Assembly: GCA_003508835.1 (NCBI GenBank)
Contig: PUFA01000066.1
Coordinates: forward strand, 6,032,501 to 6,096,500
Source of the DNA: Eonycteris spelaea
Lineage: Eukaryota > Chordata > Mammalia > Chiroptera > Pteropodidae
Length of the DNA stretch: 64,000 nt
Direction: 5' to 3'
Positions 21,579 through 32,830 of the stretch are shown here, piece after piece. The notes below the pieces were generated by a model. That model saw only the letters and a list, made by a program, of their open reading frames with translations. It was not told where the DNA came from and did not search any database. How positions within the stretch are numbered: position 1 is the stretch's first letter; every line of letters starts with the position of its first letter. A program made the translations under genes and the position numbers.

Positions 21579-23090
21579 TGTGCACCTTTCTCATGGGCAA
21601 TATCTAATTGTATGTGAGACGAGTCCAGTCATCTCCTCCCAGGTTATCCTTCTAAGAAAGTATTAAGCCCGACCCCTTCCCTTTGCCACCACACGACACC
21701 CACAATGGTTTTTATTTGCCTTAAGAAAAGGCCAGCATCATCCTCATGACCACTTCCATGTGACTGCCACATGCCTGACGCGGGAGATGCTCAACACCCA
21801 GGCGCTACAATCGCCTAGGTCCCCTCAAAATCTTGCACCTTCAGACACCGCCTCTTTGCCAGGGTCCCCATCTAAACTCCCAACCTTTCGGGCAGATTAC
21901 AAAATCACAGGAGCTTTGTCAACTTGCTTAAAACATTCGAATGCTAATGAAATGGCCCAGCACATTAATTAGACAGTCAATAGATCATTCAGTCTTAAAA
22001 GCTCCTTTTCTCTTCTCTTCATTTATTTTTAAACAATAGAGCAGCAACAGATTGGGAATGAAACCAGAATACTAATTAATTCCAATTCAGTAAATTTCCA
22101 AACAAGTTTTTCATAGCCATACACCAGAACCATTTAAAAAATAATTTCATAATATCGAACTTTACTTCTTTTTCTATTAATCATAATGAAGGAAAAACAC
22201 ATGGATGTTGTTTATACATATACTCTAAAGAGATTTCAATAGAAATGTATTAATAACCCTAAGCCAATAAAATATATCTCTCAAAGAGAACAGAATCATT
22301 TCTACATGTTAATTAGTCATCAGAATTGATATCTGCTATGAAATGTCTATAAATTTAAATGGAGAGGATATCAATTTTGTTACAAAATAAGATTATAAAA
22401 TTCAGCTGTCAAATTTTATAGGAGTTGTTCTGGACTAAATAATGTAGTCCAAAGTTCATTAATACTGTATTTTTTGTAAAAAGGCAGAAAGTTTAATTTG
22501 AAAGAACGGTGTTATTGATGCATTCCAAAAACAATTAGGGAGGTTTTGGAGCAAAAAAAAATAACCGATTTTTTTTTTCTATTTAAATCACTTGCAATCA
22601 ACTGTCATTAAAAGAGAGTGTGAAGGATCAACAATAACTAAATAAAAAGCAATGTACATGTTGAGTTTTAAAGACAGTTTTGAGATTGCTACTTCTGCTA
22701 ATGGCATGGTAGTATTTCCAGAACTTAGGACACATTCCCAAAACATTTATATGCTGACATGCTTCAAGAACAATATCAATGAAAATTGTTGGCTGTTTTA
22801 TTTTCTAAACCACACATATTTGGTCATTTAATTCCTACTGAGGATCTGAACAGTGGCTTATGCATTTTTCTTCGTGGGATTCTGATGTCATATATTATCG
22901 GTGACAGTTTAAAAACTCTACACACACACACACAAGCACAAAGAAAAATAAACATCATTCGTAAACCTATCGCCAAACATTTTGTCGTATTTCCTGTAGT
23001 CTATTTGCTCATGCCAACTGAACATACATAACTTTATTGTAAATATATATTTGACATGATTATATATTTTATAAACATTACATTATGTCA
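21579..23090. other. AT-rich unique sequence, candidate conserved noncoding block
   Basis: From about 21,930 to 22,730 the sequence lacks recognisable repeats, is AT-rich, and carries several homeodomain-type sites (ACATTAATTAGAC near 21,962, CTAATTAATTCC near 22,071, TTAATTAGTC near 22,308). This is typical of conserved developmental enhancers in gene deserts, but conservation cannot be judged from one genome. A short (AC)n tract lies at about 22,920. Confidence 0.4.
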
Positions 23091-23096
23091 TACTTT

Positions 23097-23380
23097 TAAA
23101 AATCAGTTTTATTGGGGTATAATTTACATTAAATAAAATTTACTTAATTTTAATACTAAACCATTCTTTTAAGTAGCCTTGTTTGGTGATGGCTTATTAT
23201 CTTCTAATATACTACATAATGTAATCTGCTAAATTCTTATTAGGATTATTGCCTCTGTATTTATGGATACTTTCATGGGTATCTCTACTTTTCTTATTTT
23301 ATCTTTGTCAGGTTTTATATAGAGTTTATGTTTAAGAATGACTGGAGAATCTTTTTAAAAAATCTGGAATGGCACAAATA
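23097..23380 (-). repeat. L1 ORF2 fragment, antisense
   Basis: 'tttattggggtataatttac' at the left and 'attcttattaggattattgc' followed by 'ctctgtatttatggatac' and 'tatctttgtcaggtttta' further right read as degraded antisense L1, the latter part from the RT domain of ORF2. No open frame. Confidence 0.45.
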
Positions 23381-23955
23381 ATGGGAATCAATATTCTTGG
23401 GAATGAGAAATTAAAACGAGAAAAATTAAAACCGCGAGCCTAGAATTATTGTGTATGTATTTATGTGCAAATTGTATGTGTGTGTGTATAAAAACTCAGT
23501 GAGTAGTAACTGAGGAAAAACCTATTTGAATATCCAAAATTGAGTTTTAGTAAATCTCTGTGAATTTTGGTAATTTGTTTTATTAATGAATGAAACTACT
23601 ATGTTCAAATTTATTAGCACAGAGTTCTATATTATATTTTTCTATAACATTTATAAGCTCTTATGTATTTCACTTTACTTCTAATTTAAGTTTCTTTGAT
23701 TTCTACATTCCTTTTTTGACCAGAAAAAGAACTTTTTTAAAGGTTGTTTAGAAATCATCTCTTAAATTTATATGTCATCTATTCATTTATGTAGCACCTA
23801 ATCAGACATTATTTTAATTCCTTCTTGTTTCCTTTAGATAGTCAATTCTTTTAAAACTCTTTCTCCATTTATAATGAACCATTTAAAGCCATAATATGCT
23901 CTGAATATACTGTTCATACAAAACATTTTTTTTCTGTTTTCTTTTAAACAGAAAA
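23381..23955. other. AT-rich sequence, possibly more decayed L1, ending in a perfect hairpin
   Basis: No clear family. At its right end TTTTTCTGTTT (23,929-23,939) and AAACAGAAAAA (23,946-23,956) form an 11-bp perfect stem with a 6-nt loop. Confidence 0.35.
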
Positions 23956-23959
23956 AGAA

Positions 23960-25175
23960 TACATAACCATCACCTAGATTTAAGGATTGTTAATCCCTCC
24001 CTCCCTTTCTCTCTCTCTCCTCTCTGCTCTCTCTTCCTCTTTGTTTTTGCTGGCCTGTTACGAGTAATTTGCATTCATTATTTGAATGCCATTATCTAAC
24101 ATACACTCTGTATTCAAATGTTTAAGACAATGTTCCAAAACATAAAGCTTCACGTTATATTATTCTGTAACTCTCTATCAGCAATATTTTTTCCAGCTTG
24201 GGATCTAATCCAGGGTCATATGTTTCCTTTAGCTGTGTCTCTATAACTTCCTTTAATCGATAACAATTTCTCAACCTTTCCTTGTTCTTCTTGATATTGG
24301 CAGTACTTAGTATAGGTGAGATGTTTTGTAGAATTCCCTTAATTTTGGTTTTTCTGATTTTTTTCCTCTTGCGGTTGGGTCCAGGCAGTGCGTTTTTAGC
24401 GGGGACGCTGTGTAAGCGGTGTGTCCTTATTGTGTTGCACTGGGAGGCACCTGATGTCAACTTGAGTCAGTTTCGATCAGATCACAGCCACTCACGTCTC
24501 GGTAGTGGCTGCCAGATCTCTACAGGATGAAGTGACTTCCCCCCTCCACTTGTAATTACTGAGTAACCTACGGGAAGGGTCCTTAAATTTTGTGAATATC
24601 CTGTCCATGGCAAGGATTTTAACCTCCACTCCTGATTTTGCCTGAATCAATTATTATCATGGTACTTGCAAAATTGTGAATTTTGAAAATTGTGAAGTAA
24701 TTCTCATTACTTCAACATTTCTTAGCTTGTGGGGTGAGTATTCTCCTGGAAAACAAATAAACTAAAACCAGAAAACTTGCCTCTCTCCTTCACGAACGTG
24801 TACATATACATACATATTTGTGTTAGTAGAGGTGTCTAGGTTCATTTTTATTCAGTATGTTAAAGTCAACTGCTGTCATTATTTATTGCAATGCTTAAAA
24901 ATTTCCAGATTTGGCACCAAACTGTTTCTTATGTCCTTTTGGCATGTTCTCATTCGTTTTTCAACACTTTCAACATGTTAGCACAGAAATATGTCCAATA
25001 AACACCTTATATTGTCTTTGTTCTGGCCATAGAATCAACCATTTCTGTGTTTACTGACATACATTAAACATGAAATGGGCACTAATCGTCCATATGTGTA
25101 TACGTTTATGTATGTGTGAAATCGTCAGTTCATACCAATGCTTCTAATTCCAGTTCAGAACCTTAAAATCCTCTG
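23960..25175 (-). repeat. Old L1 3'-region remnant (L1M/L1ME type), antisense
   Basis: This is the same L1 3' region as at 7,485-8,690. Shared landmarks include 'ggatctaatccagggtcata', 'tttccagatttggcac' and 'gttcataccaatgcttctaa'. It begins with a polypyrimidine CTCTCT-rich stretch around 24,005-24,045. Confidence 0.6.
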
Positions 25176-26680
25176 TAATCCAGGAGGAGAGCCGAGAACA
25201 AGGCAAAAAGGGCTCCATCTTTCTGTCTGGGGAAGGATGCCACTCACAGGAGCGTCTGTCTGCATTTCATTGGACAGAACTGTGGTCCACGGACACATTG
25301 AGGAAAGATTAGGCGATGATTTTTTTCAATAGTTGAATATAATGCCACTTAAATAACACTCAGGTTCTGTTCGTTATAAACAAGGCTAGAAATGAACACT
25401 AGGTTGGCAGCTAGCAATGGCTGCTACAATATGACATATGAACTAAGAGAAAAAATATGCAAGGTGTTACGCTCCCTTAATTCTGGAATAACTATAATAC
25501 TTAAGCCCTGATTCTTGAAGAGGAACATGGGATGGGTCTTTAATTCCAATTGATAGTATCCAAACACTCATTTTTTACTTAAAATCAATATAAATACAAT
25601 GAAAACATTGAGATTCTCAAATGACTATTTTAGTGTTTATAAAGTAGATAAGACAGTTATCCTTTTACTGTACAAAGGATGAGGTCTAATGTACATAGCA
25701 AGTCCAGTAAGATGTTTCAGATGATGTCAGTGTGACTTCTGATTCTTAGACTGTCCTAACCCTTGCCCTGATCCATCCCAATTCTTATTTTCCTGTGTGG
25801 TTCTGCCCAGTGGCTTTGTTCTGACTCTTCCCTGTCTTTCTAAGCCTTCATTCATCATCCTCTGAATAAGACAGTTATGTTGAAAAGAAACCTATTTTTG
25901 CCAAGAATAGCTTCATTCCCAAAAGTTCATGTGGATGATCTCAATGCACCCAAGTAAAACCACAAGCGAAAGAGGTCACTGTATTTCTATGAATAGAAGG
26001 AAGTATTTTCTACTTTCCCCTCATGGAATGTCTTACAGTATGGCCTCCGAGGATCCATCATCGAGTTTTGACTTATGGTTTGGAGAATATGGTTAAAAAA
26101 GCCAGTGAGGTGATGAAGTTACACATGAGAGAGCTACTTTTCAATCTTGCAAGTGTTGACTTACAACTAATCCTTGATGGAGCTCCAGTTTTCTCGCAGA
26201 GAAAAATCACAACAAATATTCTGAGTCTGGAAGGAGAAGGAGCCAAAAGGACCTTGTCACAGAATCTGAAGCAGACCCTTCAATCGCATTCAGTCCTAAG
26301 TCACAATTTGTCTAATTCCTTCCCATAAAATACACATGTATATTATAAAGAAGGAAATAGTGTAAAAACAGTTTGCAATGGATGCAAAAGCATTGCTCTG
26401 CTTTCTTTTCTTCAGAAAAATAGTTTCCTTTTGAGATTTTTTTTTTTTGTTTTAAGAATATTTTGAAGACAAAATGTGTCCACTCTGTTGTTCTGTGTCA
26501 ATTACTGTATATTCAGCTGTCATGGAGCCTGGGACACTATCCCAGGGAGTAGTAACTCTTTTTGATCCTTTGGACTTGGCCATAATTTGACTGCCTCATG
26601 GTCATGGTCATTTAAAGATTAATGCCACCAGGGTCAAACATTGAACTCTAGTTTGCCTAGACATTTGACAGTATTGTAGA
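25176..26680. other. Unassigned unique sequence with a 101-codon open frame
   Basis: No gene recognised. An open frame at 26,023-26,328 (plus) encodes 101 residues beginning MECLTVWPPR. It has an amphipathic central part (LHMRELLFNLASVDLQLIL) but no family I know. The ATG context (ctcatgg) is moderate, and there is no splice signal or polyadenylation signal placed to support a gene. An AT-rich surrounding makes 101 codons somewhat unusual, so it is recorded. Confidence 0.3.
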
Positions 26681-26681
26681 A

Positions 26682-26930
26682 CAGTGTTTCCCAAAGCATG
26701 TTTTGTGGAACACAGTGACCCGAGATTCTCTATAGAAGCAAAGATTCTGGAGACAAATAAATTCGGGATGCTGCAGACCACGCCCCTCACTCGGATATTC
26801 ATATTTGCAAAGTTCCAGAAAAATCTTTGCATTAGAATTTATCAAATGTTTGACCCCAGAGCTCTATGTTCGTAAAATATTTATCCACATTCTATGGAAG
26901 TAGTATTTTGCAGAAAAACACCTTTCTAGA
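26682..26930 (+). repeat. MER-type hAT-like DNA transposon fossil
   Basis: 'cagtgtttcccaaagcatg' (26,682-26,700), followed by 'ttgtggaacacagtgacc', resembles the 5' terminus of non-autonomous hAT elements of mammals, where the CAGTG start is part of the terminal inverted repeat. The matching right terminus is not found, so the copy is probably truncated. Family uncertain. Confidence 0.4.
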
Positions 26931-29148
26931 ATTTAAACGAAGCACTGAAATTAATCCCATTACAATGTTTTTGAGGTTTGACATTATTAACCTTTGCTCA
27001 AATGGAAACCACGTTTTTCTATAGCTAAATAGCCATCTAAAACATTTAGACATTTAAAAAATATGAGAAAGCTATTGAAAGGCCTCTGTAGAATTTTAAA
27101 TTATAACTTCCCTGTCCTCTCCTGCCTTCTCAAATGATGGCAACAGAACCTTAAATGCCCAGCAAGTTCCACAGGTAGGCGAGAGAGGATGAAGGTGGTT
27201 AGGCAGGAACGAAGGTACCATTGTCGGCCGTGGCTGAAGTGAGGCTTCTCTCTGGTGAGCTTTGGGACCACGGACACGCCAGGGGCCCGAAGGAGCTGTC
27301 CGGATCTTGAGACTGCTGTAGAGTGAGGGATATTTGGGGAGCCCCAGGGTTCCAGATCCCACATCACATTCTGTCTCAGCACCAAATCTGGCCCAATCTT
27401 TGCGCCAGTTACCACACCCTCCTGATTCTTTGTCTTATGCCCTCCTGCCATCCCTTTAAAATTCTTCAGCATCATCACCTGCCCACACAAGCCTGACAGC
27501 AATAGTCATTTTAGTCCTGGGGAATCTTTTCTCAAGCACATCCTCAGTTTCCAGTCCTGCCTGTCTCCCCGACCTGAAACCATACAAACACACTCCCTAT
27601 GGCTAGTGGGGTCGTCTCCCCACTTTTATGTCCTGACGCTACAAAGTTCTCCCTATTGCCCCACAACTAATCAAGCTAACTTCTCATTGCTTTCCAGAAC
27701 AGACCACTTAAACCCGCTCTGTTCACCCCTTGCATGGATATGGCTAATTCCCGCCCCCAGTGTTTGTGATTGTCATTTGTGCCACCTCAGATGCTCCCCT
27801 TACCACCGTCGTGCCCCTCGGCTGCTCAGGGCTTTCTCCTTCCTCCACGGCCACTGCACACCCAGCCCGCATACCACTTCTTCTGATCTCGGCGGTCCCT
27901 GTTTCCTTCGGGGCGACCATCATGTCTGCTGTATTTTGGGAGAGTGATTCTTCTCCAGTTGAAGGAACGGTTATGAGACCATCGTTGGCAAACCAGAGTT
28001 TCAGTCACAGGCTCTCGGCTTAACATATCATGCTTGATCCAATGAGATCTTTTCTGGAATTCCTGGGAAGACTAAGTTTCCTGAATACATTTACTCCCTA
28101 ACTTCAACGCTTCACTCACCCCATAGGACAGAAGCCTGCTGCTGCTGGTGAGCCACTTACCACTGCATTAAGCGAAGCTAAGAACGAGGCCCTTACAGAG
28201 AAAGACCAGAGTCAAGAGATGGAGAGGTATCTGGAATTCAGCTGTGTGCGAAGGTACCCATGGACTTTCCAGAAACCTGGATCGTGTTTAATTAGGTTTT
28301 TGCCATTTGAAGCTGAAGGAACACAAACGAAGCAAACGCTTACTTTGTAATGGACCTCGTACTGGTCATTTTCCTATCAGCAACACACCCAAGTGCTGTA
28401 TTTCTGGGCTCAACGACAGCCTCACGTGGTTAGCACGATGACATGTAGGGACTGAGCGCTTCAAAGCCGCCTGGACTGTTCTTGCTCCCTGTGCTTAGTT
28501 CTGCGCTTCTTTTCATTGAGGCACGCTTATGTCTCGATTTTAAAATTCATTTTCCAGCTTTTTTGTGCCCCCTCGTATTTATCAGTAACACATACCGACG
28601 CAGATGTGGGAAGGATGGAAACGTGCGTGTGCGCACACCCTCCTGCACTGAGATGTTTCTGCCTGTGCCTTGGCTGATGCGTTTCGCTGTCCAAACACAC
28701 GCACCAGAACCCGACAGCACCGCTCGCCCCAAGAAGACGTCATAAGCCTGCGGCTGACCGTGTCAGAGCATGCTGGGGCATCAGGGATAGAAAACCAACC
28801 ATGCACACGATTTGGGTCATTTTTAGCCCAGTGGAGGGAGCTGGTTCAATATTAGAGACAACACAGCTAGTACCAGTGGGATGTGGCACGTGAAACCACG
28901 TTCCCCCTGCTTTGTACCTTACGCAAACCACACAGCCGGTTTTATTTCCAGTTTGGTAACAGAGAGGAACAAGGTGCTAATCTTTCAAATGAAGATGGAA
29001 ATATTTTTCCTGCTGACTGGCTCTGTAGCACTATTTCTAAGCGAACTGTCCTCAGGGAAGCAGTCCAGGCGATAATTTTACTGTCACATAAGACATTGCA
29101 TTGTATTTTCGTCAAATATGTTTTATGCTTTGACAGTTCTTTCTCCCA

Positions 29149-29150
<2 letters not shown>
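26931..29150. other. Unassigned unique sequence
   Basis: No gene recognised. 27.1-28.0 kb is GC-moderate and pyrimidine-rich on the plus strand, and could be a very old L2-like repeat. 28.6-28.8 kb has scattered CpGs. Open frames overlap on both strands and have no domains. Confidence 0.4.
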
Positions 29151-29151
<1 letters not shown>

Positions 29152-29205
<54 letters not shown>

Positions 29206-29207
29206 TC
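29152..29207. repeat. (CT)n microsatellite
   Basis: 48 nt of pure TC/CT repeat (29,152-29,199), one interrupting A, then seven more nt. A homopurine-homopyrimidine mirror tract of this kind can form H-DNA. Confidence 0.97.
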
Positions 29208-30605
29208 ATCCCAGCAATTTGAATAAAAGGGAAAGTAAGCTCATGTAACTTGAAGAAAACTGCTGTGTCTTGTAAAGGAAAATAAAAAGAATAGAAACAA
29301 GAAATAATAACAATAAAAAGACCTTCCATTTCTCTTTCTCAAGGAGATAAAGAAAAACACCTTATGATGAATACTAGCTTACATAAAATAGAAGCGGACG
29401 AGGGAGGAAAAGAGAAAAACTGACTGCCTTCTTTGAAGTCATTTTCTATTTTATAATATGGGAAAATGGTTCATCTGGGTTATTTTTAAGTGAAATGGGG
29501 AGGGGAAGAGAACTTTGATGCAATATATATTAAATAAGATTTGCTTAATTTTGGAAGCTTTTAGGTAATTTCTGCTTTCCTACTGGAGAAAAGCTTGATC
29601 TGAGATAAAAGACCCAAATTGCTTTCCTTTCAGGCTCACCTTTAATTTATGTCATCTTTTATTGGAACTGAACTATCAGGAATGATGAAATTTGCATTTC
29701 CTCTCATCATCCCCATGGCTAAGTGTATAATAATTATTACATTATGTTGTCCTACAAATCTGGGCTCCTAGAAGTGATTACTGGATTACTGTCATCTTAA
29801 AAGTGTAATTCTAAGTACCGTGCCTTATCTTCAGAGAAGGAAAATCATTTCTCCATAAAAATATTATATGGGTAGAGGTATGGATGGTGAAATAATATTA
29901 AATGCATTATGGATAGGCTGGACCGTAATAAAGCCATGGAAGCTTCTTATTCTGCAAAAACAGTGGGAAGTCCACCCGAGATCAAAGCCTGGGTAATACC
30001 CCCTTGACAGAGGAACGGCACGGGGATCATAGTGTGACGTAAGCTAATAGGATGCCGCTCAGAGGCCCAGCCTTGTTTCCAGCTCTTTGCATTAGGAAAT
30101 GTCAAAGTGAGCTTTTTTCCTTCATTTACCAGATCTGACATCTGGGCTAAACTCAAGAATCCGTCCCGGTTTTAACAAATGCGGCATGCACGGTTTATTT
30201 CCATTTTTACCTCTTCGGGGGCTTGCAGCTATGGGCTGAGGGGATGCTAACCTGCTTTTGAGACAGACTTCAGACATGGCACCTTGGTTAATGACTGTGT
30301 CCCCTGACTTGATTAAGGACAGATAATTGCTCTTCTGTTTTTTTTTCCCCCTCTTGAGAAGAGTTTGGAGGCCTTATTTCCTAAAATTTTAAAGCTTTGT
30401 GATGCAGAGCCAAAAATAAATAAATAAATAAAAAATAAGCACAAATAATTGAAAGGGATTATTCAAAGTAATTACTTAAGAATGGACCTGCTGCAAAATT
30501 TTTATCTTTTTTCCCCTAAACCATGTGGATTGTAAGAAGGGGCAGAAAATACTTTCCAAGACAAGTAGCTTAGCAATTACTATTAAAAGACTCAAAATCA
30601 CCATC
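29208..30605. other. AT-rich unique sequence, candidate conserved noncoding block
   Basis: The stretch of about 29,440-29,860 is repeat-free and AT-rich with a CNE-like texture (ATTTGCAT octamer-like element near 29,692, TTTATAATATG near 29,450). A short (AAAT)n run lies at 30,413-30,437. No gene recognised. Confidence 0.4.
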
Positions 30606-30609
30606 TCAT

Positions 30610-30795
30610 CAACTTCTAGGGAACAGATATTAACACATTTTACTTCCGTAGGCCTGATTTTTCCCTTACAAAAGGAAAACGAAGTCTGGAGAGGTAACGA
30701 ACCTGAGTTCCCACAGCTGGCAAATGGCAGACGCGATTCAAACCCAGACTGTCTGCGGATGAGTTCTTACTCTAATTCCTACACCACACTGCTTT
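30610..30795 (-). repeat. MIR SINE
   Basis: The plus strand shows the reverse complement of MIR: a degraded 'aggttaagtaac' block (gaggtaacga), 'cccacagctggcaaatggca', 'cgcgattcaaacccagact' and 'acaccacactgcttt', which is the tRNA-derived 5' end. Confidence 0.7.
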
Positions 30796-30889
30796 ACACT
30801 GTAGTTTTCCTTACAAAGAGTTAGATCTGGATGGATGTCAGACATTTCAAGGAACTAAAAACTTCCTTCCTGTATTTGCAACTGACAAT

Positions 30890-31522
30890 CTATTTTAAAC
30901 TCCGACTTTCAGAGCTTCTTATGGAAAGACCAAGGGGACACAGTGCGATTTCATTATTTCTTAAGGCATCGTCGCTCTGAATTTGGTCGTTGGACTCAGA
31001 CACAGCAGGGAGGATGGTTCGGTGCTCACAGAGGCGCCGTTTTAACTGCGGGGAGAAATGGAGGCCCACCGTGATCGTTCGGGCTATGCCCTGTGTTGGA
31101 GACACCCAGGGTTGAAAAGGTGTTGAAGTGGAGACAGGGTCGTCTTGGAGAGTCTGGCTCCTTGGACACTGGGAAGCTAGAAGGGGCACCTGGCTCAGGC
31201 TCGACTGGGCATCACTCTTGCTTTCGGTACTCCCCATCAGGCTCATGGGCTGCGACTGGTTCAAGGACAAGAGGAGCCTGCGGACATTCCAGGGGGGCCC
31301 TGGCACTGGAGTGTGCATCAGTCGCCAGCAGGACCTAACACGTGGCGTACCGAATACAGGGGTCCCCTCGGGTGAACCCTCAGCCCGTGACTGAGGCTGT
31401 GGAAGCGGGGCTGGCTGCCTGGTCCCCGTGCAGTGACTCAGGTGTGGGCTGCCCTCAGCCAGATTCCCCTGCAGGACTGAACCAAGCGCCACTTCCGGGG
31501 ACTTTGCTTGATATTGCCCCAT
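30890..31522 (-). other. 210-codon open frame of doubtful coding status
   Basis: An ATG-to-stop frame of 210 codons runs on the minus strand. The product is rich in Ser, Pro and Gln, has no transmembrane segment, signal peptide or recognisable domain, and lies in GC-moderate sequence where stops are scarce; the opposite strand is also open in several frames. A CCGGAAGTG ETS motif overlaps its first codons. I see no splice or polyadenylation context. Most likely not a gene. Confidence 0.15.
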
Positions 31523-31844
31523 TTCTAGGTTCCTGCCCTTCCCGACCCAGCTCGCTCACTCCTGTGCTCCAAGAACACTGGTCAACATGTCACTTTCCCA
31601 CGCGTCTTCAACAACCTGAGGCCTGAGAGCATCTGTTAGTGCAGAATTTCCTGGATGATGGTGTGAGCTTGGGTGTTACCGGGACAGGTACGGCAAGAGC
31701 TGCCCAATCTTCTGGCTCAGCCTGGGGAGCGGGAGGCAGCGGCGTTGGGGGATGTCACACAGAGAGACTGCGCGCCACCCGCGTGCCCGGGCTCCGCCCA
31801 GGCTCATGTCGGGGTCACCGCTGCCAATCTGCAAAAAAATTCAA
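31523..31844. other. Unassigned, partly CpG-rich sequence
   Basis: CpG is frequent at about 31,735-31,830 (CAGCGGCGTTG, CTGCGCGCCACCCGCGTGC). No gene or repeat recognised. Confidence 0.4.
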
Positions 31845-31985
31845 TTCCCGTTTTGCGCCGGAATGTAAACTTCTTGAGTTCAGAGTGGTTTTTTTTTTCT
31901 TTTCACTGTCCCGGTAGCTGTTATTTTTAGCCCTTAGAAAGGTCCAGCATGTAGGCGGTATTCAAATATCTGTTGAATGAATACA
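31845..31985 (+). repeat. L2 3' end
   Basis: 'ggaatgtaaacttcttgagt' and the terminal 'caaatatctgttgaatgaat' are diagnostic L2 3'-end blocks in sense orientation. Confidence 0.7.
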
Positions 31986-32295
31986 TGATGAGATCTCACA
32001 TGGTGGCATGTAGTTAAAAAACAGAAGCCATGTTCTGCAGCAAATGCTCAGAGCCTGGAAAGTATATCACGGCGGTTTTATGCCGAGTGCACATGTGGCC
32101 TGTTCTGCTCGTCTCTAATCAACCCCGGTGCCATGATGGGCCTCAGAAATGGGACCTAAAACCCTGCAGAACGTAACGAAACAAAGCATACAGCACTGAC
32201 TCTGTTTCTCTCTTTTTCTCCTTTGTCTGTTGAATAGTCTTGAGTATGAACCACAAAATAACGATTTTAATATTTTAGCCATTTCGCAATATTTG
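31986..32295. other. Unassigned sequence
   Basis: No gene or repeat recognised. Confidence 0.5.
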
Positions 32296-32299
32296 ACAC

Positions 32300-32420
32300 T
32301 AAAAGTTGAGTCAATCAATAGACACGTGAATGCCACTGTGTGCCAGCACCTCCAAAGTCTGGGAACAGAGCAGTTAACAAGCAGTGAGAAAGAATCCCTG
32401 ACCTCGAGAAATAAAACCCT
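32300..32420 (-). repeat. L2 3'-end fragment
   Basis: 'ccactgtgtgccagcacctc' and 'agcagttaacaagcagtgag' followed by 'aatccctgacctcgag' are the reverse complement of the L2 3' terminus. Confidence 0.5.
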
Positions 32421-32564
32421 TTACGCACTGACACACGTGACCTGCATATGTGAAAGGAAAAGGACAAAACTCATTTTAAAGCTTTAGGTAAAAAAAGAAA
32501 AAATGCATTAAAATGTTTCTTCTTGTTTCAAAATAAAGGGAGTTAAAGGAGTAAAACACTCCGT

Positions 32565-32830
32565 TTCCCTTCAACACCTCCCTCGGGCCTTGGCGTTTGC
32601 TCTTTCCTCTCCCTGAAATGATTTTCCGAACCTCCTCTGGTGGCTCCCTCCCTCCCTCGCTCCATCGGCCCTTCAGAGGCCGTTCCCACTCCCCAGTGCT
32701 GCGTGGGGTCCCCTCTCCCCCACCCCCCTGCCACACTCGCTGCCTCTCTTCACACTGCCCTGTGCGTTTTTCCTCAGTACTTATCGCGCTGTCTGAAGTT
32801 CCCGTGGCGTTTATTTGGCTACTGGTTCCT
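32565..32830 (+). repeat. L2 LINE 3' fragment
   Basis: 'ggccttggcgtttgctcttt' and 'cctctccctgaaatgattt' at the left, and 'tactttatcgcgctgtctga'-like sequence ('acttatcgcgctgtctgaag') at the right, follow the L2 3' region in sense. Confidence 0.65.

Noticed and set aside
29152..29207. Regularly spaced repeat as a possible CRISPR-like array
   Set aside because: It is a simple CT dinucleotide tract without spacers; the genome is mammalian.
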